Positions 9,046 to 18,907 of a stretch of DNA of 64,000 nt are shown one piece after another (positions within the stretch are counted from its first letter, which is position 1; every line of letters starts with the position of its first letter). The stretch spans positions 149,739-213,738 of the forward strand of contig CACIZB010000001.1 of the NCBI GenBank assembly GCA_902591025.1. The letters run 5' to 3'. The translations under genes were made by a program, and so were the position numbers. Source of the DNA: an uncultured Pelagibacteraceae bacterium (GTDB lineage Bacteria; Pseudomonadota; Alphaproteobacteria; Pelagibacterales; Pelagibacteraceae). The notes beneath the pieces were generated by a model that saw only the letters and a program-made list of their open reading frames with translations, was not told where the DNA came from and searched no databases.

Positions 9046-9084
9046 TAGTCTCCTTTATTGTTATTTTTTCCGCATATTTGTTAA

Positions 9085-9105
9085 TGAGAATGATAACTAT
9101 TCTCA
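9085..9105. promoter_or_regulatory. Fur-box-like operator upstream of fbpA
   Basis: A perfect 7-7-7 palindrome: TGAGAAT, then GATAACT, then ATTCTCA. The central 19 bases agree with the classical Escherichia coli Fur consensus (GATAATGATAATCATTATC) at 15 positions by my count. It is 40-60 bases before the fbpA ATG, in the promoter region. Which alphaproteobacterial regulator (Fur/Mur, Irr or RirA) binds is not known from sequence, but the Fur-type layout fits best. Confidence 0.75.
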
Positions 9106-9110
9106 ATGAT

Positions 9111-9123
9111 ATTGATAATCAAT
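9111..9123. promoter_or_regulatory. Second short palindrome in the fbpA promoter
   Basis: ATTGAT-A-ATCAAT is a perfect 13-base palindrome five bases upstream (in fbpA direction) of the Fur-like operator. It may be a half-overlapping second Fur site or the site of another regulator, for example the LysR protein encoded just upstream. In AT-rich DNA such a palindrome may also be chance. Confidence 0.4.
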
Positions 9124-9169
9124 CGCAATGATGTCGCAGTCAGAAAATCTGATTATTCTCTAATTTTGG

Positions 9170-10060
9170 CTATGATTTCCAATCACCGATCTTACTAAAC
9201 AAAAAATTCCTGAAAGCTTGAACTCTAGCGGTGTTTTTAAGAGATTGTGGATACACGAAGTGCGCCTCTGTAATGGGTCCCTCAGATTTTGGTAAAACTT
9301 TAATTAAATTATTTGAATTATCAACCAAATAATCTGGTAATGCAGCTAAGCCTACGCCAGACTCAACCGCCAATAAAAGACCCATCACACTATTCACTTT
9401 CATTATAGATTTTCTTTTTTTTCCGTCATGCATACCAAGTTTTAAGGCCCAATCTGGATTATAAACAGGTGAAGGAGCACCTTTACCAAAAGATATAAAT
9501 TTATGTTTATTTAGATCATTAACTGTTTTTGGCATGCCATGTTTTTCTAGATATTTATTTGAACCATAAATATGATAATTTATATCAACTAGTTTTTTTT
9601 GAATATAATTTAGTTGTTTTGGCCTTCTCATAAAAATACCAATATCTGCTTGTCTAGTACTTAAATCTAATTCTTTATCATCAAATACCAACTCAATATC
9701 AATTTCTGGATTAAGACGCATAAATTCTTGAATTCTTGGTGTCAACCAGTGAGTTCCAAAACTTCTAACGGTTGTAATAGTTAATTTACCTGTTGGTTTA
9801 TTTTTTTGATCTCCAAGGGAAGTTTCTACTTCTTTTAACTTGGTAATTACTTCATGAGCTGTTTTAAAAACGTATTCGCCATTTTCTGTAAGTGTCAATC
9901 CTCTTGCATGTCTCTCAAACAATTGAACTTTTAAATCCTGTTCTAAAGATTGAATTTGTCTACTAATTGCTGATTGACTTAAATTTAAATTAATAGTCGC
10001 ATTAGTAAAACTTCCCGCTTCAGCGACAGCATGAAAAATTTTTAATTTATCCCAGTCCAT
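9170..10060 (-). CDS. LysR family transcriptional regulator
   Basis: A 296-residue regulator: winged helix-turn-helix at 1-60 (FHAVAEAGSFTNATINLNLSQ then SRQIQSLEQDLKVQLFERH), then a co-inducer-binding domain from about 90 with the usual ITTVRSFGTHWLTP opening. Its start codon overlaps the stop of the acuI-type gene by one base, so the two are coupled and it may sense a compound handled by that reductase. The target promoter is unknown. It lies just upstream of the fbpA promoter region in the same direction. Confidence 0.9.
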   Translation of the reverse strand: MDWDKLKIFHAVAEAGSFTNATINLNLSQSAISRQIQSLEQDLKVQLFERHARGLTLTENGEYVFKTAHEVITKLKEVETSLGDQKNKPTGKLTITTVRSFGTHWLTPRIQEFMRLNPEIDIELVFDDKELDLSTRQADIGIFMRRPKQLNYIQKKLVDINYHIYGSNKYLEKHGMPKTVNDLNKHKFISFGKGAPSPVYNPDWALKLGMHDGKKRKSIMKVNSVMGLLLAVESGVGLAALPDYLVDNSNNLIKVLPKSEGPITEAHFVYPQSLKNTARVQAFRNFLFSKIGDWKS

Positions 10061-11061
10061 TATTTATTTAAATCAACCAAAACCCTTCCGGAAATTTCCC
10101 CTTTTAATATTTTTGGATAAATTTCAACTAATTCCTCTAGACTAACTATCTGAATAGATTTTTCTAATAAATTAAAATCAATTAATTTTGCAGCTTCTCC
10201 CCATATAAATTCTCTTCTTTTAATACTACAATTAGCAGAGTCCATACCCCATAGTTTAATACCTCTTAACATAAAGGGAATAACACTGGTATTTAGTTCA
10301 TTAGTATTTGCGTTTCCGCATACTGCAATAATTCCATTTGGATTTGTTTGAACTATTGCATTGGCTAAAATTTTTCCACCTACTGTATCTACCACACCGT
10401 CCCATAAACCTTTATCAATAAGTCGTGGATCTTTATCGAATTCTGCCCTATTTACAACAGTTTTAGCACCTAAAGATTTTAAGTAATCCACTTTAGAATC
10501 TTTTCCTGTAACCGCAGTCACATTGTAACCCATTTTATTCAATGCTATTACTGCAATACTACCAACTCCCCCTGTTGCTCCAGTTACTAAAACGTTATTT
10601 ACTTTCTCACCCAACAAAATTTCTTCCCTTGCCTTTATCGCAAAAGCACTCATCAAAGAAGTAAAACCTGCTGTTCCAAGGATCATAGCTTGCTTACTTG
10701 TAAGATTTTTTGGTTTTTTTATCAAAAATTCAGCATTTACTTTAGCTAACTGGGAATATCCACCATAAAAAATTTCACCGACTCTAAATCCTGTTAATAT
10801 TACTTCATCATCCTTTTTAAATTTTGAATTCTCACTTTCTATAACCGTTCCAGAAAAATCTATTCCTGGAATATGTGGAAATTCCTTTACTAGTCTTCCA
10901 CCATTCTTCAAAATCATTCCATCTTTAAAATTTAGATCTGAATAATCGACTTTAACTGTTACGTCACCGTGTTTAAGAAAACTCTTATCTATTGATTTAA
11001 CTTCTCTACTAAACTCCTCACCTTTTTGATTTAAAATTAATGCTTTAAATTGTTCAGACAC
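10060..11061 (-). CDS. acuI: Acrylyl-CoA reductase AcuI/YhdH family
   Basis: A 333-residue zinc-free medium-chain dehydrogenase. It shows the N-terminal GroES-like domain with FPHIPGIDFSGTV and the NADPH site TGATGGVGSIAVIALNKMGYNVTAVTGK (160-187 region). The length and the GMDSANCSIKRREFIW segment match the AcuI/YhdH group. AcuI reduces acryloyl-CoA to propionyl-CoA, the step that removes toxic acrylate from DMSP breakdown, which fits a marine DMSP user. A generic quinone or enone reductase remains possible. It starts one base after the folE stop. Confidence 0.82.
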   Translation of the reverse strand: MSEQFKALILNQKGEEFSREVKSIDKSFLKHGDVTVKVDYSDLNFKDGMILKNGGRLVKEFPHIPGIDFSGTVIESENSKFKKDDEVILTGFRVGEIFYGGYSQLAKVNAEFLIKKPKNLTSKQAMILGTAGFTSLMSAFAIKAREEILLGEKVNNVLVTGATGGVGSIAVIALNKMGYNVTAVTGKDSKVDYLKSLGAKTVVNRAEFDKDPRLIDKGLWDGVVDTVGGKILANAIVQTNPNGIIAVCGNANTNELNTSVIPFMLRGIKLWGMDSANCSIKRREFIWGEAAKLIDFNLLEKSIQIVSLEELVEIYPKILKGEISGRVLVDLNK

Positions 11062-11062
11062 T

Positions 11063-11677
11063 TTAATCTTTTGAAATACTAATAAATCTTAAATATCTAT
11101 TTTGGTAACTAAGGTCTTCTTTAAATTGACCTAAATAATAATTAGTCACAGTCGTTGCTTGCTCTTTTTTAATTCCTCTCATGGTCATACATTGGTGAGT
11201 TGAGTCAATTGTTACTGCTACTCCTTTGGCGTCTAAAGCCTCCATTAAGGTGTTCGCAATTTGCATAGTAAGTCTTTCCTGTGTTTGCAGTCTTTTTGAA
11301 AAAACCTCAACTACTCTTGCGAGTTTACTCAGACCAACCACTCTTTCTTTAGGAATATAAGCAACATGAGCTTTTCCAATTATTGGTGCCATATGATGTT
11401 CACAATGACTCTGTACAGAAATATTCTTTTGAATTACCATATCGTCATAACCCTCAACATCTCCAAAAGTTTTTTCCAATATTTGAAGTGGATCCTCTTT
11501 ATATCCTTTGAAGTATTCCTTAAAAGCTTTAACAACTCTTTTTGGAGTTTCTAATAATCCTTCTCTGTTTGGATCTTCGCCCATCCAAGAAAGAATAGTT
11601 TTAAATGCTTCTTCAGCCTCAGAGTCACTAACATTTTTTAATTCTTTTTTAAGACTAGTATCTTTAACAAGTTTCAT
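11063..11677 (-). CDS. folE: GTP cyclohydrolase I
   Basis: A 204-residue enzyme converting GTP to dihydroneopterin triphosphate, the first step of folate synthesis. Zinc ligands Cys92, His95 and Cys163 are present (SHCEHHMAPI and STHQCMTMRG). The length is typical. It is first in folE-acuI-lysR and divergent from hisI; the folE/hisI neighbourhood also occurs in other alphaproteobacteria. Folate supply suits the several THF-dependent enzymes in this window. Confidence 0.95.
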   Translation of the reverse strand: MKLVKDTSLKKELKNVSDSEAEEAFKTILSWMGEDPNREGLLETPKRVVKAFKEYFKGYKEDPLQILEKTFGDVEGYDDMVIQKNISVQSHCEHHMAPIIGKAHVAYIPKERVVGLSKLARVVEVFSKRLQTQERLTMQIANTLMEALDAKGVAVTIDSTHQCMTMRGIKKEQATTVTNYYLGQFKEDLSYQNRYLRFISISKD

Positions 11678-11753
11678 GCAGGGTTTTATACCTATATTTT
11701 CGTAATTTTAAAATATTTAAAATATGGCTATATGTGCTACAAAATAACTTTTT

Positions 11754-12221
11754 ATGTTCAAAAAAAGAGAGAATGTTGTTGAAATTGAAGAAGGTAATCT
11801 TCTTTCCCCTAAATTTGATAATGATGGGTTAATACCTGTTATTACTATGTGCTCAAAGACTAAAGAAATTTTAATGCATGGGTACATGAATATCGAAGCA
11901 TTTAAAAAGACTATTGAAACTAAAGAAGCTCATTATTACAGCCGTTCAAGAAAAACTATTTGGCATAAAGGAAAAACTAGTGGGTTTATTCAAAAAGTTA
12001 TTGAAATTAAAATTGATGATGATCAAGACTCAGTTTGGCTCACTGTTGATATTGGAGATGGAGCCAGCTGTCATGTGGGGTATCGATCATGTTTTTATAG
12101 ATCAATTCCATTAGGTCCAATAGATAATGGCAGAAAAGTTGAGATGAAGTTTACGGAAAAAGAAAAGAAATTTGATCCTGAGAAAGTTTATAAAGGTCAG
12201 CCCAATCCTACTAAAATTTAA
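11754..12221 (+). CDS. hisI: Phosphoribosyl-AMP cyclohydrolase
   Basis: A 155-residue enzyme of histidine synthesis that opens the purine ring of phosphoribosyl-AMP. The core HYYSRSRKTIWHKGKTSG, the acidic magnesium motif DDDQD (88-92) and zinc cysteines in ASCHVGYRSCFYR (Cys106, Cys113) are present. The usual DCDxD is DDDQD here, the form I associate with alphaproteobacterial HisI. No HisE domain is fused. The gene stands outside any his operon in this window and abuts the DUF2237 gene. Confidence 0.93.
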   Translation: MFKKRENVVEIEEGNLLSPKFDNDGLIPVITMCSKTKEILMHGYMNIEAFKKTIETKEAHYYSRSRKTIWHKGKTSGFIQKVIEIKIDDDQDSVWLTVDIGDGASCHVGYRSCFYRSIPLGPIDNGRKVEMKFTEKEKKFDPEKVYKGQPNPTKI

Positions 12222-12596
12222 ATGAGTAAAAATCAGAAAAATGTTCTTGGAGAAAATTTAGAGGAATGTTCTTTAGATCCACTTACAGGTTGGTATAGAG
12301 ATGGTTGTTGTAATACAGATGAGAATGATCATGGGGTGCATACAGTTTGTGCAAAAGTTACAACAGAGTTTTTAGAATGGTGTAAAGAAGCTGGTAATGA
12401 TTTAATTACCCCGCATCCTGAATTTGGTTTTCCTGGATTAAAAGATGGAGATGGTTGGTGTGTTTGTGCTACTTGGTATGCAAAAGCTGTTGAGGCTGGA
12501 AAAGGTTGTCCAATTTTTTTAAAAAGAACTCACGAAAATACTTTGAAGATCTTACCTATTGAAACTTTAAAAAAATTTGCAATAGATTTATCTTAG
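12222..12596 (+). CDS. DUF2237 family protein
   Basis: A 124-residue soluble protein with the DUF2237 signatures: TGWYRDGCC (22-30), HTVCA, ITPHPEFGFPGLKDGDGWCVCA (62-83) and a C-terminal HENTLKILP. Seven cysteines, several conserved, suggest metal or thiol chemistry, but no function is established. It begins on the base after the hisI stop, so it is co-translated with hisI. It ends on the base before the convergent ETF-QO stop. Confidence 0.85.
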   Translation: MSKNQKNVLGENLEECSLDPLTGWYRDGCCNTDENDHGVHTVCAKVTTEFLEWCKEAGNDLITPHPEFGFPGLKDGDGWCVCATWYAKAVEAGKGCPIFLKRTHENTLKILPIETLKKFAIDLS

Positions 12597-14216
12597 CTAC
12601 ATATTCCCATACTTTGGTCCGCCACCACCTTCTGGAGTAACCCACATTATATTCTGAGAAGGTTCCTTAATATCACAGGTTTTACAATGAATACAATTTT
12701 GTGAGTTAATAACAAATTTATTTATATCATTTTCTTTTTGAACCTCGTAAACTCCTGCAGGACAATATCTTTGAGCAGGTTCATCAAATTTTTCTAATGT
12801 ATAGTTTATTGGCAAATTTGGATCTTTTAGTTTTAGATGAACTAGTTGGTTATCTGTATGATTAGTTCCTGTTAAATAAACTGAACTTGTCTTATCAAAT
12901 GTAATAATATTATCTGGTTTTGGATACTCAATTTTTGGCATTTCATTAGCAGGTTTTAAAGTTTCGTGATCAGCATGTTTGTGTTTTAATGTAAAGGGAA
13001 GTTTTCCTCTAAATAATATTTGATCTATTCCTGTAAATATAATTCCCAAAATCAAACCCCAGCTAAAACTAGGTTTTACATTTCTAGCATGATACAACTC
13101 TTTATATAACCAGCTATCTTTAAATTTTTTTTCATAATCAGATAAGTTTTTACCTGAGCTAATATGATCATTAATCGTTTCTGCTGCAATTATTCCGCTT
13201 TTCATTGCTGTATGAGATCCTTTTATTTTTGGCATATTTAATGTTCCTGCATCACAACCTATTAATAAAGCACCAGGCATGAACATTTTGGGAAGACTCT
13301 GAAGACCGCCTTCGATAAGAGCTCTCGCACCATAAGATATTCTCTTTCCCCCTTCAATTATCTTTTTTATTGCAGGATGAGTTTTAAATCTTTGAAATTC
13401 ATCGAAAGGGGATAAATGAGGGTTTTTATAATCAAGTCCTATAACGTATCCCAAAAAAACTTGTTTATTTTCTGCATGATACATAAAACTTCCACCATAA
13501 GTATTGTTATCCAGTGGCCAGCCAGCAGTATGCATCACTAGTCCTTCTTCATGTTTTTTTTCATCAATTTCCCATATTTCCTTAAAACCAATTCCATATT
13601 GTTGAGGATCTTTATCTTTGTTAAGTTCAAACTTTTGAATTAATTGTTTACCTAGATGTCCTCTACAACCCTCAGCAAATACAGTCACTTTACCTAATAA
13701 TTCAATACCTGGTTCAAAACTATCCTTTTTATCCCCATTTTTGTCAATTCCCATGTCTTGTGTAGCTACACCTCTGACTGATCCATCTTCGTTATATAAA
13801 ATTTCACTAGCTGGAAAGCCTGGGAAAATTTCAACACCTAAGGTCTCAGCTTGTTCAGCAAGCCATCTGCATAAATTTGCGAGACTAATGATATAATTAT
13901 TATGGTTCTTTTGAACTGCGGGCAAAAGCCAAGTTGGCCAATTTAGTGATTTATTTTTACCTAGAAACAAAAATTTTTCTTTTGTCACTTTTGTTTTAAT
14001 TGGAGAGTCTAATTCCCTCCAGTTAGGTATTAATTCATCTAAAGCTCTTGTTTCAAAAACATTACCACTCAATATATGTGCACCAATTTCTGATGCTTTT
14101 TCTAAAACACAAACATTTAAATTTGAGTTTAGTTGTTTCAATTTAATTGCTGTTGTTAAACCTGAAGGTCCTCCACCTACAATAACTACATCATATTCCA
14201 TTGACTCTTTAGTCAT
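12597..14216 (-). CDS. etfD: Electron transfer flavoprotein-ubiquinone oxidoreductase
   Basis: A 539-residue inner-membrane-associated enzyme that passes electrons from ETF to ubiquinone. FAD binding is seen in VVIVGGGPSGLTTAI (9-23). The C-terminal 4Fe-4S site uses the cysteine in RYCPAGVY and three in CIHCKTC, followed by the family ending WVTPEGGGGPKY. It is the last gene of the dimethylglycine dehydrogenase-etfB-etfA-ETF-QO operon, 22 bases after etfA. It links demethylation of dimethylated or methylated glycine to the respiratory chain. Confidence 0.95.
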   Translation of the reverse strand: MTKESMEYDVVIVGGGPSGLTTAIKLKQLNSNLNVCVLEKASEIGAHILSGNVFETRALDELIPNWRELDSPIKTKVTKEKFLFLGKNKSLNWPTWLLPAVQKNHNNYIISLANLCRWLAEQAETLGVEIFPGFPASEILYNEDGSVRGVATQDMGIDKNGDKKDSFEPGIELLGKVTVFAEGCRGHLGKQLIQKFELNKDKDPQQYGIGFKEIWEIDEKKHEEGLVMHTAGWPLDNNTYGGSFMYHAENKQVFLGYVIGLDYKNPHLSPFDEFQRFKTHPAIKKIIEGGKRISYGARALIEGGLQSLPKMFMPGALLIGCDAGTLNMPKIKGSHTAMKSGIIAAETINDHISSGKNLSDYEKKFKDSWLYKELYHARNVKPSFSWGLILGIIFTGIDQILFRGKLPFTLKHKHADHETLKPANEMPKIEYPKPDNIITFDKTSSVYLTGTNHTDNQLVHLKLKDPNLPINYTLEKFDEPAQRYCPAGVYEVQKENDINKFVINSQNCIHCKTCDIKEPSQNIMWVTPEGGGGPKYGNM

Positions 14217-14238
14217 AAATATTTTTTTACAGATTTTA

Positions 14239-15192
14239 TTATTTTTGTATAGTGTTTAATTTATTTAATTCCTCTAGAAATTTGGGAAGTGCCTCAAAAA
14301 GATCAGCTTCTAGACCATAATCAGCAACACTAAAAATTGGAGCTTCACCATCCTTGTTAATTGCTACGATTACTTTACTTTCTTTCATTCCTGCTAAATG
14401 TTGAATTGCTCCAGAGATACCAACAGCTATATATAAATCAGGTACAACAACTTTGCCAGTTTGCCCTACCTGATGATCATTTGTTATATAACCAGCATCA
14501 ACAGCAGCTCTAGATGCTCCGATTGCTGCATTAAGTTTATCTGCTACCGCAGTTATTAATTTGAAATTTTCACCACTTTGCATTCCTCTACCACCTGAAA
14601 TAACAACTCTTGCAGTTCCAAGTTCAGGTCTATCAGATTTAATTTCCTCTTTTTTGATAAATTTTGATAAGTTTGTAGAGTCTCCAACTTCACCAGTTTG
14701 TATTTCAGCAGATCCACCTGTGGTTGGTGCTGGATCAAATGATGTCGGTCTTATGGTTATACATTTAATTTTGTCAGAACTTTTTACTGTTGCAAATGCA
14801 TTTCCTGCATAAATTGGTCTTAAGAAAGTATCTGAGCTTATAACTTTAGTTATATCACTTACTTGAGAAACATCTAACAAAGCCGCTATACGGGGCATTA
14901 AATTTTTTCCAAACGTATTAGCTGAACACATTATATGCGAATAATCTTTTGATAAATTGATTATTGCGGATGTGTAATTTTCAGCTAAATAATTTTCATA
15001 AATAGTGTCGTTGATATGTACCACCTTTTTGACATTTGGCACTTCAGAAACTGATTTGGCAACACTATCAGAGTTATGTCCTAAAACTAAAACATGAACG
15101 TCTTCATTTATTTTTGAAGCTGCTGTAATGGCATTCAAAGTAAAGGGTTTTAGTTCTTTATTATTATGTTCTGAAATTAATAAAACTGACAT
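14239..15192 (-). CDS. etfA: Electron transfer flavoprotein alpha subunit
   Basis: A 317-residue subunit with an N-terminal ETF domain and the C-terminal FAD domain, recognised by VISGGRGMQSGENF and the VGQTGKVVVPDLYIAVGISGAIQHLAGM region that holds the FAD. With EtfB it accepts electrons from flavin dehydrogenases. It starts on the base after etfB ends, so subunits are made together. Confidence 0.95.
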   Translation of the reverse strand: MSVLLISEHNNKELKPFTLNAITAASKINEDVHVLVLGHNSDSVAKSVSEVPNVKKVVHINDTIYENYLAENYTSAIINLSKDYSHIMCSANTFGKNLMPRIAALLDVSQVSDITKVISSDTFLRPIYAGNAFATVKSSDKIKCITIRPTSFDPAPTTGGSAEIQTGEVGDSTNLSKFIKKEEIKSDRPELGTARVVISGGRGMQSGENFKLITAVADKLNAAIGASRAAVDAGYITNDHQVGQTGKVVVPDLYIAVGISGAIQHLAGMKESKVIVAINKDGEAPIFSVADYGLEADLFEALPKFLEELNKLNTIQK

Positions 15193-15942
15193 CTATATAA
15201 CTTTAGCCTCATTCTTTAATTTTTGCACCAATTCTTCAACACTTGCGACTTTAATCCCAGCTTTTCTCTTTGGTGGTTCTTCAACCTTGATTTGCTCAAT
15301 TCTAGGTTTTGTATCTACTCCCAAATCAGATGCATTTAATTGTTCAATTGGCTTTTTTTTTGCTTTCATGATGTTTGGCAAAGAGGCATAACGCGGTTCG
15401 TTCAATCTTAAATCACATGTTACTATGGCTGGAATATTTACCTCTATTGTTTCAAGACCCTCGTCAATCTCTCTTGTCACCTCCAATGATTTATCTTTTA
15501 CATCTATTTTTGAGGCGAAAGTTGCTTGCGGCCATTTTAATAAAGCTGCCAACATTTGACCTGTTTGATTACAGTCGTCATCAATAGCTTGTTTTCCCAT
15601 AAAAACTAAGTCAGGTTTTTCTTTTTCAACAATTTTTTGTAAAATTTTTGAAACTGCTAATGGTTCTATTGCACCCTCAGCTTTAACAAGTATTCCTCTG
15701 TCAGCACCAACTGCTAAAGCTTTCCTTACTGTTTCTTGAGCTTTCTCCTCTCCAACAGAAACTGCAACTACTTCTTTTGCTTTACCAGATTCCTTTATTT
15801 TAACTGCTTCTTCGATAGCATTATCATCAGGTGGATTAGTAGACATTTTAACATTTTCAGTCACAACACCAGAACCGTCGTCTTTTACTCTAATTTGAAC
15901 ATTATAATCAATAACTCTTTTTACTGCGACTAAAATTTTCAT
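15193..15942 (-). CDS. etfB: Electron transfer flavoprotein beta subunit
   Basis: A 249-residue AMP-binding subunit of [21 protein letters not shown] at the N-terminus, [20 protein letters not shown] (the nucleotide site) and the recognition loop with [12 protein letters not shown] near residue 190. The length is standard. Its start overlaps the dehydrogenase stop by one base. The dehydrogenase encoded upstream is the obvious electron donor. Confidence 0.95.
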   Translation of the reverse strand: MKILVAVKRVIDYNVQIRVKDDGSGVVTENVKMSTNPPDDNAIEEAVKIKESGKAKEVVAVSVGEEKAQETVRKALAVGADRGILVKAEGAIEPLAVSKILQKIVEKEKPDLVFMGKQAIDDDCNQTGQMLAALLKWPQATFASKIDVKDKSLEVTREIDEGLETIEVNIPAIVTCDLRLNEPRYASLPNIMKAKKKPIEQLNASDLGVDTKPRIEQIKVEEPPKRKAGIKVASVEELVQKLKNEAKVI

Positions 15943-18374
15943 TAGGCTCTTAACAACTTGTTTTCACTATCATATGGACTTTCCTCGAGAATTGTAGCCT
16001 CATACATTTTTCCAAGAATATCGACTTTAAGTTTTTCACCTACATTAGCAAGATCAGGTTTAACCATTGCTAGAGCAATTGATTTATCAAGTCTAAAACC
16101 ATATTCACCTCCAGTAGCTCTACCAACAACTTTATCGTCTTTATATATCGGATTATTTCCTAGCACATCTGAGTCAGTTGTATCATGAACTTCAAGTGTA
16201 ACTAATTTATTATCAAAGCCTTTTTCTCTCCACTTATTTAAAGCTTCGAGGCCTATAAAGTTTCCTTTATTTGGATGAACAAATCTATCTAAGCCAGATT
16301 CGTATGGAGAGTACTCTATTGACAATTCTGTACCCACCAACTTATAAGACTTTTCTATTCTTAAACTGTTCATAGCCCTGATGCCAAAAGGTTTAATTCC
16401 TAAATCTTTACCTGCTTCCATTAATTTATCAAAAATATGATTTTGATATTCAATCGGGTGATGTAACTCCCATCCTAATTCCCCCACAAAATTTACTCTC
16501 ATTGCATTTACAGGTGCGTATCCCACATTCACATTTTTAGCAGTAAGCCACTTAAAGTTTTCATTTGAATAATCATCAGTTGAAACCCTTTGCATTAGTT
16601 CCCTTGCTTTAGGGCCCGCAACAACCAACACTCCATTACTATTTGTCAGATCTTCAAATATGACCGAACCATCAGTCGGCATCCATTTCTGTATCCAATC
16701 ATGATCTAATCTTAAATTCGCTCCAGCTGATACAAGATAATAACTATTTTCTGCTTCTTTCATTATTGTAAATTCAGAATGGACACCTCCCTTAGTATTA
16801 AGTGCATGACATAGATTTATTCTGCCAATCTTTTTTGGTAATTTATTCGCAACTAAATAATCCAAAAATTCCTCTGCTTTAGGACCTTTAATTCTACATT
16901 TTGCAAAAGCAGTCATATCTAAAAGACCAACATTTTTTTTTACATTTTCACACTCTTTTTTTATTGCATCAAACCATTTAGATCTTCTAAAAGACCAATC
17001 ATCTTTTTGCTCCATACCATCCGTTGCAAAAAAATTTGGTCTCTCCCACCCAAACTTTTGTCCAAAGACAGCTCCTAATTTTTTCATTCGCTCATAACAT
17101 GGTGAGGTTCTAAGAGGTCTTGCCGCTGGTCTTTCTTCGTCAGGATAATGAATAATAAAAACATGGCTGTAAGCTTCCTCATTCTTTGCTTTTAAATAAG
17201 ACTTTGTTGCGTAATTACCGTAACGTCTTGGTTCAACTCCAAGCATATCGATAGTAGGTTCTCCATCAATAATCCACTCTGCTAATTGCCAACCAGCACC
17301 ACCAGCTGCAGTAATACCGAAGCTGTGGCCTTCGTTGATCCAGAAATTTTTAAGTCCCCAGGCGGGTCCAACTATTGGATTACCATCTGGTGTATAACAA
17401 ATTGCCCCATTATATACTTTTTTAACACCGACTTCTCCAAAAGCGGGTACACGATGTATTGCTCCTTCAATATGAGGTGCAAGTCTATCCAGATCTTCTT
17501 GAAACAATTCGTATTCTGAATTTTTAGATGGACCTTCGACATAACAAGCTGGTGCACCATCTTCGTATGGACCTAAAATTAATCCACCAGCCTCTTCTCT
17601 CATGTACCATCTGCTATCACTATCTCTTAATACACCCATTTCAGGAAGACCTTCTTTTTTTCTTTTTTGTATTGCTGGATGTGGTTCAGTAACAATGTAC
17701 TGATGTTCAACAGGTATGACTGGAATATCTAGACCAACCATCTCTCCTGTTTGCCGTGCAAAATTTCCTGAGCAAGAAATTACATGTTCGCACTCAATTG
17801 AACCTTTGTCAGTTTCTACTACCCATCCATCTTTATTCTGTCTCATTGATAAAACAGTTGTATTCCTGTAAATTTCAGCTCCTCTATTTCTTGCTCCAGT
17901 TGCTAAAGCTTGTGTTAAATCTGCTGGTTGTATGTATCCATCTTCTGGATGTTGGATAGCTCCAATTAAATCATCTGTATGACACAAGGGCCAAATTTCT
18001 TTCACTTGTTTAGGAGTTAAAAACTTTACATCGACTCCAATTGTTTTTGCTACTCCAGCGTATTGATGATATTCATCCATTCTATCTTTAGTACTGGCTA
18101 AACGAATATTTGAAACCACACTAAAGCCGACATTTTTCCCTGTCTCTTCCTCTAATGTTTTATAAAGATTAACTGCATATTTATGAAGCTGACCTACAGA
18201 GTAACTCATATTAAATAGTGGTAATAATCCCGCTGCATGCCAAGTAGAGCCTGATGTAAGCTCTTTTCTCTCAATTAAAACAACATCAGACCAACCTTTT
18301 TTTGCTAAATGGTAAAGCGCACTAACTCCAACAACACCTCCACCAACTACAACTACTTTTGTTTTACTTTTCAT
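15942..18374 (-). CDS. Dimethylglycine/sarcosine dehydrogenase, FAD-GcvT fusion
   Basis: An 810-residue two-part enzyme. Residues 1-400 form a DAO-type FAD oxidase ([14 protein letters not shown] at 7-20) with the STWHAAGL motif whose His46 corresponds to the covalent-FAD histidine of DMGDH. About 430-810 is a GcvT-like THF-binding domain. It oxidatively removes a methyl group from dimethylglycine or sarcosine and yields methylene-THF, with electrons going to ETF encoded just downstream. SAR11 uses this in glycine betaine catabolism. Dimethylglycine versus sarcosine cannot be separated by eye. No riboswitch was recognised upstream. Confidence 0.87.
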   Translation of the reverse strand: MKSKTKVVVVGGGVVGVSALYHLAKKGWSDVVLIERKELTSGSTWHAAGLLPLFNMSYSVGQLHKYAVNLYKTLEEETGKNVGFSVVSNIRLASTKDRMDEYHQYAGVAKTIGVDVKFLTPKQVKEIWPLCHTDDLIGAIQHPEDGYIQPADLTQALATGARNRGAEIYRNTTVLSMRQNKDGWVVETDKGSIECEHVISCSGNFARQTGEMVGLDIPVIPVEHQYIVTEPHPAIQKRKKEGLPEMGVLRDSDSRWYMREEAGGLILGPYEDGAPACYVEGPSKNSEYELFQEDLDRLAPHIEGAIHRVPAFGEVGVKKVYNGAICYTPDGNPIVGPAWGLKNFWINEGHSFGITAAGGAGWQLAEWIIDGEPTIDMLGVEPRRYGNYATKSYLKAKNEEAYSHVFIIHYPDEERPAARPLRTSPCYERMKKLGAVFGQKFGWERPNFFATDGMEQKDDWSFRRSKWFDAIKKECENVKKNVGLLDMTAFAKCRIKGPKAEEFLDYLVANKLPKKIGRINLCHALNTKGGVHSEFTIMKEAENSYYLVSAGANLRLDHDWIQKWMPTDGSVIFEDLTNSNGVLVVAGPKARELMQRVSTDDYSNENFKWLTAKNVNVGYAPVNAMRVNFVGELGWELHHPIEYQNHIFDKLMEAGKDLGIKPFGIRAMNSLRIEKSYKLVGTELSIEYSPYESGLDRFVHPNKGNFIGLEALNKWREKGFDNKLVTLEVHDTTDSDVLGNNPIYKDDKVVGRATGGEYGFRLDKSIALAMVKPDLANVGEKLKVDILGKMYEATILEESPYDSENKLLRA

Positions 18375-18430
18375 TATTTGATTTCTACTAAATTTTTATT
18401 CATTTCGAAACAAAATTGTACCAAAGTGTA

Positions 18431-18907
18431 TCAAATTGAACTTCCTAGAGGTTCTGGACTTGACACCATTGTAGTCAACCAACAGTTTTTTAAAGGTCCA
18501 TCACCAGTATATTTTTCAACCTGCCAATTGAATTTATGATAAATTTTTTCTTTATCTAACAAAATAACCTCAAATTGCACCCAATCATCTCCACTCGTAA
18601 CTTGTGTAACAGTATGGCTTAAATGATTTATCATCATTTTATAATTGTTTCCTTTTATCATTCTTTTAAATTTCTCGAGAGGACCTGTGGCTTTTTTATT
18701 GTTTGGATGAGCGAAATTCCAAGTTTGCTCAATTCCACTATCTTCAAATCCGTCATTATTCTTTTGTAAACTTTTTAATTGTATCTTAACAACTTCAGAA
18801 GGATTAATTTGACTATTTGGCTTAAGTAATTCTGCTTTCGAAATTGAAATTGAGACAAAAAAGAATATTAAAAACTTAAATACAGTTAGCAGTTTTTTGG
18901 ACATCAT
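18431..18907 (-). CDS. DUF4864 family exported protein
   Basis: A 158-residue protein with a signal peptide (about 1-25) and a compact domain rich in polar residues. The arrangement IQLKSLQKNNDGFEDSGIEQTW, AHPNNKKATGPLEKFKRMI and a late CWLTTMV resembles DUF4864. The function is unknown. The coding start at 18907 lies inside the end of the upstream quinone-reductase gene (32-base overlap), and a start at the next ATG (18904) is equally possible. Confidence 0.72.
   Translation of the reverse strand: MMSKKLLTVFKFLIFFFVSISISKAELLKPNSQINPSEVVKIQLKSLQKNNDGFEDSGIEQTWNFAHPNNKKATGPLEKFKRMIKGNNYKMMINHLSHTVTQVTSGDDWVQFEVILLDKEKIYHKFNWQVEKYTGDGPLKNCWLTTMVSSPEPLGSSI

Noticed and set aside
11754..12221. 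Loss of a metal-site cysteine in HisI (DDDQD instead of DCDxD)
   Set aside because: I associate this form with alphaproteobacterial HisI in general, and the other zinc cysteines are present.
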